From the NCBI GenBank assembly GCA_040754375.1, contig JBFMCT010000032.1, positions 2,068-39,444 on the forward strand: 37,377 bases of DNA, given 5' to 3'. The DNA is from Actinomycetota bacterium (lineage in GTDB: Bacteria; Actinomycetota; Acidimicrobiia; Acidimicrobiales; AC-14). The notes beneath the pieces are model-generated. The model searched no databases, was not told the DNA's origin, and saw only the letters and a program-made list of their open reading frames with translations. Below are positions 19,091 to 30,045 of this stretch, piece after piece (within the stretch, counting starts at the first letter, position 1; every line of letters begins with the position of its first letter). The position numbers and the translations under genes were made by a program.

Positions 19091-20414
19091 GGAGACCCTG
19101 GGGCGTATAGCTCGCATCCGCCAGGCGGCCGAGACCGCCGGCGCGACGGTCGGCATACTCGCCGACCTGCCGGGCCCGAAGGTCAGGGCGGCCAGCTTCC
19201 GGGAGTCGGGCGTCTACCTGAACGAGGGGGAGACCACCGAGCTGGTGGCCGCCGGCCCCGGAGCCACCGGCAGTGACTGGCGCCGGATCGCGGTGGACAT
19301 GGCTGACCTGCTCGACCAGTTGCGCCCGGGCGACACGGTTGCCCTGGGTGACGGCGGGATCCGCCTGGCCGTGGAGACCGTCGAAGCCGACGTGGCCGTG
19401 GCCCGCATCGTGACGGGGGGCCGGGTCATGGGCCGGCCGGGGGTGGCCTTGCCGGCCAGCCGGTTCGCGGTCCGAACGCCCACTCCCGACGACCTGCGCC
19501 TGCTGGAGATCGTGTGCAAGGCCGGGGTCGACGCGGTGGCCATCTCGTTCGTGCGCGGACCGGCCGACGTGGAGCGGGTTCGGCTGGCGGCCGGTCCCGA
19601 CGCCCCCATGCTGGTGGCCAAGATCGAGACCCAGGAGGCGGTCGACGCCGCCGAGGAGGTGATCGCCGCCTCCGACGGCGTGATGGTGGCCCGCGGCGAC
19701 CTCGGCATCCGCTGCGCCCTCGAGGACGTGCCCCACCACCAGAAGCACATCATCCGCATGGGGGTGGCCTACGGCAAACCGGTCATCACTGCCACCCAGA
19801 TGCTGGAGTCGATGGTGTCGGCCCCCACCCCCACCCGGGCCGAGGTGAGCGACGTCGCCAACGCCGTGTTCGACGGCTCCAGCGCGCTCATGCTGTCGGG
19901 GGAGACGGCCATCGGCCACGACCCGGTGGCCGCCGTGATGGCCATGGCGTCGATCGCCCTGCGGGCCGAGAGGGAGTTCGACTACCTACGCTGGGGCTCC
20001 AACCTGGGGGCCCAACAGGTGGCCGAGACCAAGGGCGCCCCCGCGCCGACGAGGATCACCGCTTCGCTGTCGGCCGCCGCCTGGCGGGCGGCCACCGACG
20101 TGGCCGCCGCCGCCATCATCGCCTGCACCAACAGTGGGGCCACGGCCCGGGCCATCTCCCGGTTCCGTCCGACGATGCCCATCTTGGGGGCGACGCCCTC
20201 GTCGCGCACGGCCCGCCAGCTCTCGGTGGCCTGGGGCATAACGCCCCTGCTGGTCGACCGCCAGGAGTCCACCGACGACATCGTCTGGTTCGCCATCCAA
20301 GCGGCCGTCGAACGGGGCATAGTCCACACCAACGACGTGGTGGCCGTGCTGGTGGGTTCGCCCCTCGACCCCGACCCCGCCTCGGACGTGCTGCGGCTGG
20401 TGCGGATCCGTTGA
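18966..20414 (+). CDS. pyk: pyruvate kinase, probably potassium-independent type
   Basis: The 482-residue enzyme would convert phosphoenolpyruvate and ADP to pyruvate and ATP, the last step of glycolysis. Recognisable parts are RTKIVATIGPAS (4-15), GMNMARLSLAHG (28-39), ADLPGPKVR (66-74), AISFVRGPADVERVR, VAKIET, MVARGDLGIR, ITATQMLESM and the TRAEVSDVANAVFDGSSALMLSGETAIG stretch, then the C-terminal regulatory-fold domain. Three usual potassium-ligand positions differ: Asn to Ser35, Ser to Ala37 and Thr to Leu68. The Glu of GPEIR is Lys72, the change known for potassium-independent pyruvate kinases. The start is ATG 18966, inside the preceding gene. HrpB overlaps its end by 4 nt. Confidence 0.92.
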   Translation: MERRTKIVATIGPASDDPATLDRLMAAGMNMARLSLAHGPVEETLGRIARIRQAAETAGATVGILADLPGPKVRAASFRESGVYLNEGETTELVAAGPGATGSDWRRIAVDMADLLDQLRPGDTVALGDGGIRLAVETVEADVAVARIVTGGRVMGRPGVALPASRFAVRTPTPDDLRLLEIVCKAGVDAVAISFVRGPADVERVRLAAGPDAPMLVAKIETQEAVDAAEEVIAASDGVMVARGDLGIRCALEDVPHHQKHIIRMGVAYGKPVITATQMLESMVSAPTPTRAEVSDVANAVFDGSSALMLSGETAIGHDPVAAVMAMASIALRAEREFDYLRWGSNLGAQQVAETKGAPAPTRITASLSAAAWRAATDVAAAAIIACTNSGATARAISRFRPTMPILGATPSSRTARQLSVAWGITPLLVDRQESTDDIVWFAIQAAVERGIVHTNDVVAVLVGSPLDPDPASDVLRLVRIR

Positions 20415-23064
20415 CGGGCCCGGCGCCGACCGGGCTGCCGGTCGAGGCTTCGGTCCCCGCCGTGCAGGGCGCGCTGGCCACCGCCGGGGCGGCCGTCGTG
20501 CAGGCCCCGCCCGGGGCCGGCAAGACGACCGTGGTCCCCCTCCGGCTGCTCGACGAACCGTGGCTGCTCGGCCGGGTGGTCGTGCTCGAGCCTCGCCGCC
20601 TGGCCACCCGGGCCGCGGCCCGGCGGATGGCGTCGCTGCTCGGCGAACCGGTGGGGGCCACCGTCGGCTACACGACCCGCGACGAACGCCGGGTCAGCGC
20701 GGCCACGCGCGTCGAGGTCGTGACCGAGGGCGTGCTCACCCGCCGGCTCCAGCGGGCGCCCTCGCTGCCGGGCGTCGCCCTGGTCGTGTTCGACGAGGTC
20801 CACGAGCGCAACCTCCAGACCGACCTGGCCATGGCGCTGACCCTCGACACCCGCGCCCGGTGCCGGCCCGACCTCCGCCTGCTGGCCATGTCGGCCACCC
20901 TCGACACCGCCCGCGTGGCCGACCTGCTGGGCGGTGCGCCGGTGGTCAGCAGCGAGGGACGCCAGTACCCCGTCGAGGTGCGCTGGGCCCCACCGCGTCC
21001 CCGCCAGCGCCTGGCTGAGTCGGCCGCCGCCGCCGTCGAGCGGGCGCTGCGCGAGACCGAGGGCGACATGCTGGTGTTCCTGCCCGGGGCCGGCGACATC
21101 CGCCGCGTCCAATCCCTGCTGGCGGGCGTGGGTGACCGCGTGGACGTGCTGGCCCTCTTCGGGGCGCTGCCGGTGGCCGAGCAGGACCGGGCCCTGGAAG
21201 CGTCCGTCCCGGGGCGGCGCCGGGTCGTGCTGTCCACCGACATCGCCGAGACCAGCCTCACGGTCGAGGGGGTACGGGTCGTGGTCGACGCCGGCCAGGC
21301 CCGCATCCCCCGCTACGACGCCCGCACCGGGCTCAGTCGGCTTCAGACGGTGACCGCCTCGCGGGCGTCGGCCGACCAGCGGGCAGGCCGGGCGGGCCGC
21401 ACCGAGCCGGGGACCGCCTACCGGCTGTGGTCGAAGATGGAGCACGCCGCCCGCCGGCCGTTCGCCACCCCCGAGATCGAACTGGTCGACCTGGCCGGCT
21501 TTGCCCTCGATCTGGCCATCTGGGGCAAGTCGGCGGCCGACCTCCGGTGGCTCGACCCGCCGCCCGAGCGGGCGCTGGACGAGGCCCAGGCCCTGCTGCG
21601 CTCGCTGGGAGCGGTGGACGGCGACGGGCGGCCCACCGGCGAGGGCCGGGCCATGGCCGAGCTCCCCCTCCATCCTCGCCTGGCCCGCATGGTCACGGGC
21701 TCGGTCGACCGTGGCCTGGGCCCGGTGGCGTGCGTGCTGGCCGCCCTGCTCGAGGACCGCGACGTGCTGCGGGGCACACCCGACGAGATCCCCGTCGACG
21801 CCGAGGTGCGGGCCCGGCTCATCGCCGACGACCGGGCCCGGCACCCGCTGGCCGACCGGGCCGCGCTGGCCTCGGCCCGGCGCCGGGCGGCCGAGATCGC
21901 CGGCCGAGCGGGCGTGGCCCCCGGCGCCGCCCGCGGCCGCCCCGCGGCGACCGGTGGTTACAGCCCCGGCCCCGGCGCGGGCCCCGGCCCGGGCCCCGGC
22001 CCCGGCCCCGGTCCCGGACCTGGCCCCGGCCCGGGGAATGGGCACGGGCCGGCTCCGGGGGAGTGCGGGCGGGCGCTGGCCCTGGCTTATCCCGACCGCA
22101 TCGCCCAGGCCCGGGGCGGCGCCCGCTTCCGGCTCCGCAACGGGACGGGCGCGTGGGTGCCCAAGGGCGACCCGCTGGCCGACGAGGCTTTCCTGGTGGT
22201 GGCCGAGCTGGACGCCGACCGGCGTGACAGCCGGGTGCGGATGGCGGCCGCCCTCGACGCCGCCGACCTCGATGGGGCAGCCGGGGCGGCCCCCGAGACC
22301 TCTGTCGACCTCCACTTCGACGGCCAGCGGGGTGAGGTACGGCGGACCGTCACCCGGCGGCTCGACGGGCTCGTGCTCTCCTCGTCGGCCGGGCCGGCCG
22401 GCCCCGGGCCCGAGACGGTGGCCGCCCTGGTAGCCGAGGTCCGTGCCCGGGGCGTGGGGGTGCTGGCATGGTCCGACGGGGCCCGCGCTCTCCAGGCCCG
22501 GCTGTCGTTCCTGCGGGCGACCTTCGGCGAGCCCTGGCCCGACGTCTCCGACGGCGCCCTGGCCACCGGGGTGGAGCACTGGCTGCCGCCGGCCCTGCGC
22601 ACGGGCCGGCTCAAGTCGGTCGACGTGGCCCGGGTGCTGAGGGGCCGGGTGCCCCTGTCGGTAGCCGGCCGCCTCGACGAGCTGGCCCCGGCCAACGTCA
22701 CGGTGGCCTCGGGCCGTTCGCTGGCTGTCGACTACCGGGGCGAGAGGCCCAAGGTCTCCGGTCGCGTCCAGGACTTCTTCGGCACCACAGAGCACCCCAC
22801 GGTGGCCGGGGGCCGGGTGGCCGTTCTCGTCGAGCTCCTGTCGCCCGCAGCCCGCCCCGTGCAGCTCACCTCTGACCTGCCCGGCTTCTGGGCCGGTAGC
22901 TACGCCGCCGTCCGCCGCGACCTGGCCGGCCGCTACCCCAAGCACCACTGGCCCGAAGACCCGTCAGCCGCGCCCCACCGCCCGCCCCGTCCGCCCCGCC
23001 CGGGCGGCGGGACGGGTAATGGGCGTGGCCGGCCCAACCGCCCGCCGGCCCGCAGGCGGCGGCG

Positions 23065-23068
<4 letters not shown>
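20411..23068 (+). CDS. hrpB: ATP-dependent helicase HrpB (DEAH/RHA type)
   Basis: The 885-residue protein is an RNA or DNA helicase of superfamily 2. Motifs in order: I APPGAGKTT (about 33-41), Ia LEPRRLATRAA, II DEVHER (about 130), III SATLD, IV-V STDIAETSLTVEGVRVVVDAG, and VI QRAGRAGRTEPGTAYRLW. The HrpB-specific C-terminal half includes PDVSDGALATGVEHWLPP and the ending DLPGFWAGSYAAVRRDLAGRYPKHHWPEDP, which is diagnostic. The start TTG 20411 overlaps the pyk stop (TTGA) and the end overlaps the next ABC-F gene (GTGA). A Gly-Pro dipeptide run interrupts the middle around residues 517-542. The C-terminal tail is Pro/Arg-rich. Its cellular role is not well defined in any bacterium. Confidence 0.95.
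21962..22035 (+). repeat. hexanucleotide (GGCCCC-type) microsatellite coding a Gly-Pro run in HrpB
   Basis: About twelve near-perfect copies of a 6-bp CCCCGG-type unit encode alternating Gly and Pro. Unit length keeps the reading frame whatever the copy number. Both strands could form G-rich structures. Confidence 0.85.
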
Positions 23069-24948
<1,880 letters not shown>

Positions 24949-24972
24949 GGGGGCCGTGACAGGCTGGGGGCC

Positions 24973-25404
24973 ATGGACCTGCGCATCGACGTCGTCACCC
25001 TGGCCGTGCCCGACCTGGCCGCCGCCCACGCCTTCTACGTCGACCGTCTGGGGTGGGAGCCGGCGCTCGTGGTCCCGGGCGAGGTCACGTTCCTGAGGGC
25101 CGGCCCCGGGCGCATGGTGGGCCTGTTCGGGCGGGACGACCTGGCGGCCGACATCGGCTCGGGCCAACCGCCCCCGTTCGACCTCGGCCACCTGTGCGAC
25201 GACGAAACCGGGGTCGACGAGGTCACGGCCGCGCTGGTCGAGGCCGGGGCCACGGTGCGCAAGCCTCCCCAGCGGGCCGTGTGGGGCGGCTACCACGCCT
25301 ACGTCGAGGCGCCCGACGGGACGGTGTGGGAGATCGCCCACAACCCCGGCTGGTCGGTCGACAGCGAGGGCAACGCCCACATCGGCCCGGTCCCGGGAGC
25401 CTGA
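24973..25404 (+). CDS. VOC-superfamily (glyoxalase-like) protein
   Basis: The 143-residue protein starts MDLRIDVVTLAVPDLAAAHAFYVDRLGWEP, a clear first beta-alpha-beta unit of the vicinal-oxygen-chelate fold. The second unit ends YHAYVEAPDGTVWEIAHNPGW, with the usual Glu metal ligand in the VWEIAHNP segment. Two such units make one metal-binding cup. Families with this pattern include glyoxalase-like and dioxygenase-like proteins and antibiotic-binding proteins; nothing here distinguishes between them. It starts 24 bp after the Uup-like gene on the same strand and converges with the TSUP permease gene, whose stop lies 10 nt away. Confidence 0.92.
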   Translation: MDLRIDVVTLAVPDLAAAHAFYVDRLGWEPALVVPGEVTFLRAGPGRMVGLFGRDDLAADIGSGQPPPFDLGHLCDDETGVDEVTAALVEAGATVRKPPQRAVWGGYHAYVEAPDGTVWEIAHNPGWSVDSEGNAHIGPVPGA

Positions 25405-25414
25405 CCCGTCGTCC

Positions 25415-26179
25415 TCAGGTCAGGAGCAACCGCAGGGCCACGGCCGTCCCCACCACGATGATCACCGCCCGCAGCGCCAGCGGGGGGATGCGCCGGCCCA
25501 CCTTGGCCCCGACCTGGCCGCCGACGACGGCACCTACGGCCAGCAGGGCGGCCCCACCCCAGGCGATGTCGGCCGCGAACACGAACAGCACGGCCGCCAC
25601 CCCGTTGACCAGGGCGGCCAGCAGGTTCTTGAGGGCGTTGAGGCGCTGGAGGGTGTCCTGCAGGCTGATGCCGAGCAGGGCGATGAGGATCACCCCCTGG
25701 GCGGCCCCGAAGTAGCCCCCGTAGATCCCGGTGGCAAAGACCCCGAGAGGCAGCACCAGGCCGTGCTCGCGGGACCGGCCCACCCGCCCGGCCCGGCCCC
25801 GGGCGGCCCGGCGGGCCAGCCGGGGCTGGAGGGCGACCAGGGCGCAGGCCACCAGGATCAGCACGGGCACGACGGCCTCGAACACCTTGCCGGGAAGGGC
25901 CAGCAGCAGTAGCCCGCCCGTCAGCCCGCCGGCCACCGCGTAGACGCCCAGCAGCCGCGCCCGCCGGCCCTGGCCCTCCAACTCCCGGCGGTAGCCCACT
26001 GTTCCGCTGACCGAGCCCGTCACCAGGCCCAGGGTGTTGGTCACGTTGGCCACCACCGGGCTGTAACCCACGGCCAGCAGCGTGGGGAAGGTGATCAGCG
26101 AGCCCGACCCGACGATGGTGTTGACGGTGCCGGCGGCCAAGCCGGCCAGCACCACGGCCAGGGCCTCCAGCGCCGACAA
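25415..26179 (-). CDS. TauE/SafE (TSUP) family permease
   Basis: The 254-residue membrane protein is of the sulfite-exporter/TSUP family that moves sulfur-containing or organic anions. It has about eight hydrophobic helices, with the family pattern LAGLAAGTVNTIVGSGSLITFPTLLAVGY at the N-terminus, YRREL, and the inverted second half GVFATGIYGGYFGAAQGVILIALLG followed by LNALKNLLAALVNGVAAVLFV. The start is placed at TTG 26179, which gives an N-terminus (MSALEALAVVLAG) like other members. The open frame further upstream is antisense or out of frame to the next gene. It lies 5 nt after the stop of the 290-residue membrane protein and is probably cotranscribed with it. The substrate cannot be told. 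Confidence 0.92.
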   Translation of the reverse strand: MSALEALAVVLAGLAAGTVNTIVGSGSLITFPTLLAVGYSPVVANVTNTLGLVTGSVSGTVGYRRELEGQGRRARLLGVYAVAGGLTGGLLLLALPGKVFEAVVPVLILVACALVALQPRLARRAARGRAGRVGRSREHGLVLPLGVFATGIYGGYFGAAQGVILIALLGISLQDTLQRLNALKNLLAALVNGVAAVLFVFAADIAWGGAALLAVGAVVGGQVGAKVGRRIPPLALRAVIIVVGTAVALRLLLT

Positions 26180-26184
26180 CGCCG

Positions 26185-27057
26185 TCAGCCGGCCAGGACG
26201 GCCCGGGCCACGAGGTCGGTGCCGAAGGCGGTGAGGATGGCCAGGTAGAGCAGGCCGGTGGCGGCCATCACGGCCGAGTAAGACCGTTCCCTGAGGGCGG
26301 CCCGGGTCACCACGCACAGCACCAGGGTGGAGACGGCACACGCCAGCCAGAACCACCCGAGGGTTCCGTTCCAGCCGTCGTCCACCGCGCCGGTGAAGAC
26401 CGAGGCCATCCCGGTGGGCCACAGCAGGGCGGCCACCTCCAGGGGCCACACCACGGCCAGCCAGCGCACGAGGTCGAGCAGGGGCTCGCGGCCCAGGCCC
26501 GGCTGGACGAGGTACCAGTGGCCCAGCAGCATGGCGTCGGACACGGCCCCCAAGAAGGCGGCGCCGACCACCGTGCGGGCCACGGCCAGGGCCGCCGGGC
26601 CACCGGCGTCGAGGCCGGCGACGACCAGAGCGACCAGGCCCACCACCGGGGCCAGCAGGTCGAGCCCCGGCGGGAACTCGGGGCGGTCCGAGCCCGGCCT
26701 CCCACCCCCGGCCCCTCCCGGCCGCGGCTTGCGCTCACCGACCATCTCCTCGACGCGGGCCGACCTCCGTCTCCGGCGCTCGCGTTCGCCCGCGACCCCG
26801 GCCTTGCGGCGGGCCACCGACACGGCCAGCGCGGCCAGGGCGGCGGCGGCGACGCCCAGGGCCAACACGTCGCGCCCGGCCGACGGTTCCAACAGGCGAC
26901 CGGCGACCACCGAGAGCACGGCCATGGTCCCGTACACGCCCCGCAGCAGCCACCCGTAGCCGATGCCGACCTGGCGGCGCCTGCTGGTCACCCACAGGAA
27001 GAACAGGCCGCCGACGGCCCACTGCAACAGCACGGTGGCGGCGTCGAGGCGGATCAC
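26185..27057 (-). CDS. multi-pass membrane protein cotranscribed with the TSUP permease
   Basis: The 290-residue protein starts at ATG 27057 and has about eight hydrophobic segments: three before a basic Arg-rich loop (RKAGVAGERERRRRRSARVEEMVGERKPR, about 84-112), then a second set containing GAVSDAMLLGHWYLVQPGLGREPLLDLVRWL and ending with LLYLAILTAFGTDLVARAVLAG. GHWYLV has a conserved-looking His-Trp-Tyr in a membrane context, which could bind a cofactor. I do not recognise a named family. Close spacing (5 nt) to the TSUP gene suggests one operon, perhaps a transporter with a partner, though actinobacterial members also occur alone. Confidence 0.82.
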   Translation of the reverse strand: MIRLDAATVLLQWAVGGLFFLWVTSRRRQVGIGYGWLLRGVYGTMAVLSVVAGRLLEPSAGRDVLALGVAAAALAALAVSVARRKAGVAGERERRRRRSARVEEMVGERKPRPGGAGGGRPGSDRPEFPPGLDLLAPVVGLVALVVAGLDAGGPAALAVARTVVGAAFLGAVSDAMLLGHWYLVQPGLGREPLLDLVRWLAVVWPLEVAALLWPTGMASVFTGAVDDGWNGTLGWFWLACAVSTLVLCVVTRAALRERSYSAVMAATGLLYLAILTAFGTDLVARAVLAG

Positions 27058-27200
27058 CCGAGCAGTGTCGCACGGCCGCCGGCCAGGTTAGGGCGGGCCG
27101 GGCGCGGGGAAGGAGTGGCGGGTCGGCCGGCGGCCCTAAAGGTCCGAGCCCCCCCGGCCGACAACCCCGAGCAAGCAGGACGGCCAGGAAAGGCGTACCG

Positions 27201-27488
27201 ATGAACTCGTACGCAGCAGCAATCGCCCTCCCCGGCGCCATCGCCTTTCTGGCCGCCCTGTTCTGGTCCCGTCCGTGGCTGGTGCGGGCGCACCAGGTGA
27301 GGCGCTTCCGCAAGGACCTGTCCCACCTCGAGCTCATGGCGGCCGCCTGGTCGTTCAGCCAGCGCCAGGGCCACCCGCAGAGCGAGCACCCCTCGCACCG
27401 GCCCCGGCCCGCCCCGCGGAAGGCCGCCGAGGCCGACGAGGCACAAGCCGACGTCGACGACGACGGGGAGCCTCCGGTAGCGGCCTGA
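27201..27488 (+). CDS. small single-pass membrane protein
   Basis: The 95-residue protein starts MNSYAAAIALPGAIAFLAALFWSRPWLV, an N-terminal membrane helix, then a basic amphipathic stretch (RAHQVRRFRKDLSHLELMAAAWSFSQRQ) and an acidic, Pro-rich tail. AGGAAAGG sits 7 nt before the ATG, supporting expression. The gene is divergent from the 26185-27057 membrane protein (143 bp apart) and converges with the SDR gene. No family is recognised. Confidence 0.7.
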   Translation: MNSYAAAIALPGAIAFLAALFWSRPWLVRAHQVRRFRKDLSHLELMAAAWSFSQRQGHPQSEHPSHRPRPAPRKAAEADEAQADVDDDGEPPVAA

Positions 27489-27561
27489 CCAGGCCCCGCT
27501 CACCATTGAACGGACCTTCTGAGGGCCGGCCTCTAGTGACAGCGGCCTGACCGGCGAAGGG

Positions 27562-28290
27562 TCAGAACAGGCCGGGGTACTTGCCGCCGTCGACCAGCAG
27601 GGCGGCCCCGTTGACGTAGCGGGCCGGCTCCGAGCACAGGAAGGCGACCACCCGGCCGAAGTCGGCGGGGTCGCCGATGGGCTCACCCGGCTTGGCCAGG
27701 TCGAGTTGGCGGATGCGGTCGGTGGCGTGCAGGCCCGGGCAGGCGGTGTTGAGGGTGATGCCGTGCTCGGCCAGTTCGGAGGCGGCTGTCTTGGCCCACG
27801 CCCACAGGCCGGTGCGGGCCGTGTTGGACAGGGCCAGGGTGGGGATCGGCTTCTTTATCGAGTCGGACGTGATGAGGCAGACCCGCCCCCACCCGCCGGC
27901 CCGCATGTGGGGGACGGCCTCGCGCACGAGGCGGACCGACGTCAGCAGGTTGGCCTCCAGGGCGGCCGTCAGGGCCTGGTCGTCGAGATCGAGCGACCGC
28001 CCGGCCGGGGGCCCGCCGGCGTTGGCCACCAGGATGTCGAGGCGCCCGAAGTGCTCGACGGTCCGGGCCACCAAAGTGGCCGGTACCGACGGCTCGGTCA
28101 CGTCGGCTACCACGGCCAGCACGTCGGTCAGCGCCGCCAGCTCCCGTTCGGCTTGGCCCAGCGCCTCCTCGCCCCGGGCGCAGATGGTGACCTTGGCCCC
28201 TTCGCGGGCCAGGGCCAGGGCGCACGCCCGTCCCAGCCCCTTGGACGCGGCCGTGACCAGGGCCACCCGCCCGGCGATGCCGAGGTCCAC
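27562..28290 (-). CDS. SDR-family protein lacking the catalytic Tyr and Lys
   Basis: The 242-residue protein has the short-chain dehydrogenase Rossmann fold: cofactor loop TAASKGLG (13-20), DVTE after the third strand (63-66) and NAGG (90-93). The active-site region reads ITSDSIKKPIPTLALSNTARTGL; a Ser is present (142 or 144), but the YxxxK pair is replaced by Ser155 and Arg159. This matches a known subgroup of FabG-like SDRs with an imperfect catalytic tetrad, whose reaction is unclear. GTG 28290 starts one base after the stop of the upstream peptidase gene, with GGAGG inside that gene's end, so the two are coupled. Cofactor binding looks intact (NADP-type, by ARG at 38-40). Confidence 0.9.
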   Translation of the reverse strand: MDLGIAGRVALVTAASKGLGRACALALAREGAKVTICARGEEALGQAERELAALTDVLAVVADVTEPSVPATLVARTVEHFGRLDILVANAGGPPAGRSLDLDDQALTAALEANLLTSVRLVREAVPHMRAGGWGRVCLITSDSIKKPIPTLALSNTARTGLWAWAKTAASELAEHGITLNTACPGLHATDRIRQLDLAKPGEPIGDPADFGRVVAFLCSEPARYVNGAALLVDGGKYPGLF

Positions 28291-28291
28291 C

Positions 28292-29392
28292 TCAGGCCTC
28301 CACGACGGTCAGGGAGTGATCGGCCTGGTTGAGCGGGACAGGCGTGTCGGCCCCGGCCACGACGATGTCCTCGATGCGCACGCCCGCGCGGCCCGGCAGG
28401 TAGATGCCGGGCTCCACCGAGAAGGCGTGCCCGGGCTCCAGGGGGGTGCGGTTGCCGGCCACCAGGTAAGGGTCCTCGTGCTCCTCCATGCCGATGCCGT
28501 GGCCCGTGCGGTGCACGAAGTAGGCGCCGTAGCCGGCTTGCTCGATGTGGTCGCGCGCCGCCCGGTCGACGTCCTGGCAGGGGGTGCCGGCGGTGGCCGC
28601 TCCGACGCCGAGGGCCTGGGCGCGGCGGACGACCTCGTAGACCTCGGCCAGCTCGGGCGGGGGCGGGCCGGTGAACACCGTGCGGGTCATGTCCGAGCAG
28701 TAACCGTCGAGGGTGCCCCCGAAGTCGCAGACCACGGCCTCGCCGGGCCCGATGACCCGGTGACCCGCCTCGTGGTGAGGGCTGGCCCCGTTGGGCCCCG
28801 ACGCCACGATGGCGAAGTTGACCCGCTGGTGGCCCTCGGACAGCAGGCGCTCGCCGATCTCGCGCGACACGGCCGCCTCGGTGCGCCCCACCAGCGCGAT
28901 ATCCCCGGCCAGGAGCTGGGCCGCCACCCGGTCGGCCGCCTGGGCGGCCCGCCCCAAGGCGGCTACCTCGTCGTCGTCCTTGACGGCCCGCAGCGGGCCA
29001 GTGACCACCGACGCCCGCTGCCAGGAACGGGATGGCAAGGCCTCCTGGAGGCCGATCAGGAACGTGGCCCATGCCCGGTCTGACACGGCCAGGCGCAACC
29101 GTCCGCCCACCAGGGCCGACACCACGGCCACCGGGTCCTCGGTCTCGTCCCACGGCCTGACGGCGAACACGTCGGGCCGGGGATCGACCCGGGGCGCTTC
29201 CAGCCGGGGCACGACCAGGGTGGCGTCCCCGTCGGCCGGGAAGACGAGCATGGTCAAGCGCTCGAGGGGCATGGCCTCGTAGCCCGTCAGCCACGGCAGG
29301 TCGGCCCCCAGCGAGAGCAGCAGGGCGTCGACGCCCAGCTCCTGCATCCTTGCCCGCACCCGGGCGGACCGGGTCACCAGGTCAGCAGCCAC
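28292..29392 (-). CDS. M24-family aminopeptidase (Xaa-Pro type)
   Basis: The 366-residue protein has an N-terminal creatinase-like domain (1-130) and a C-terminal pita-bread domain with the five metal ligands of M24 enzymes: Asp in VCDFGG, Asp in YCSDMTRTVF, His in HRTGHGIGMEEHEDP, Glu in FSVEPGIYLPG and Glu in VRIED. It should cleave the bond before Pro in peptides. The start is taken as GTG 29392; GTG 29377 is possible. It is upstream of, and coupled to, the SDR gene and divergent from the DUF192 lipoprotein gene with only 35 bp between. The combination with a proline-unrelated SDR gives no clear pathway. Confidence 0.93.
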   Translation of the reverse strand: MAADLVTRSARVRARMQELGVDALLLSLGADLPWLTGYEAMPLERLTMLVFPADGDATLVVPRLEAPRVDPRPDVFAVRPWDETEDPVAVVSALVGGRLRLAVSDRAWATFLIGLQEALPSRSWQRASVVTGPLRAVKDDDEVAALGRAAQAADRVAAQLLAGDIALVGRTEAAVSREIGERLLSEGHQRVNFAIVASGPNGASPHHEAGHRVIGPGEAVVCDFGGTLDGYCSDMTRTVFTGPPPPELAEVYEVVRRAQALGVGAATAGTPCQDVDRAARDHIEQAGYGAYFVHRTGHGIGMEEHEDPYLVAGNRTPLEPGHAFSVEPGIYLPGRAGVRIEDIVVAGADTPVPLNQADHSLTVVEA

Positions 29393-29427
29393 CGGGGCAG
29401 CGTACCGGCGGCGACATACTTGTCGGC

Positions 29428-30045
29428 GTGCCCCTCACCCATCCCCGGCGGCCCCGCGCCCGAGCCGACCGGGTCACGAGGTCGGTAGCCGCGGTGCTGG
29501 TGCTGGTCATGCTGGCCGTCTTGACCACTGGCTGCCGCTGGGGTGGTGACCGCGAGGCCGGGCCTGTCGCGCCCCTGGCCCCACCCACCGCTGCCCCGTC
29601 CACCGGCCCGGGAGCCGGCGGGGGGTCGCTCGCGCCCGCGAGCCGCACGCCGGTGGCCGGCTTCGGCGAGGTCGCCTACCGGGTCTCGGGCTCGATGGCC
29701 CTGCGCTGTGCCCTCCTGGCCGAGACGGCCGCCCAGCGCAGCCGGGGCCTGATGAACCAGACGAGCCTGTCGGGCTACGACGGCATGTTGTTCGTGTTCG
29801 AGTCCGACACCCGGGGCGCCTTCTGGATGAAGGACACCCCGCTGCCTCTGTCGATCGCCTGGTTCGACGCGTCCGGGCGTCTGGTGTCGACGGCCGACAT
29901 GGAGCCCTGCCTGGGTGGCGGCGACTGCCCGCTCTACCCGCCCACCGGGCCCTACCGCTACGCCCTGGAGGTGGCCCAGGGAGGCTTGGCCCCCCTCGGG
30001 GTGGAGCCCGGGTCGACCATCACCATCGGCGGAGCGTGCCCGTGA
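29428..30045 (+). CDS. DUF192-family lipoprotein
   Basis: The 205-residue protein begins at GTG 29428 with a basic head and a hydrophobic signal (VAAVLVLVMLAVLTTGC), Cys36 being the likely lipidated residue (TTGC is a weak lipobox). After a Pro/Ala/Gly-rich linker comes the DUF192 domain: LLAETAAQRSRGLMNQTSLSGYDGMLFVFESDTRGAFWMKDTPLPLSIAWFDASGRLVSTADMEPC, ending YRYALEVAQGGLAPLGVEPGSTI. The domain is widespread in exported proteins, role unknown. CATACT at 29414-29419 could be a -10 box placing the transcript start at or just before the GTG, that is, a leaderless message. It overlaps PdxH by 4 nt (GTGA). Confidence 0.9.
   Translation: MPLTHPRRPRARADRVTRSVAAVLVLVMLAVLTTGCRWGGDREAGPVAPLAPPTAAPSTGPGAGGGSLAPASRTPVAGFGEVAYRVSGSMALRCALLAETAAQRSRGLMNQTSLSGYDGMLFVFESDTRGAFWMKDTPLPLSIAWFDASGRLVSTADMEPCLGGGDCPLYPPTGPYRYALEVAQGGLAPLGVEPGSTITIGGACP

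Noticed and set aside
19982-22948. 988-residue open frame antisense to pyk and hrpB
   Set aside because: Both plus-strand genes have full sets of motifs; this frame has none.
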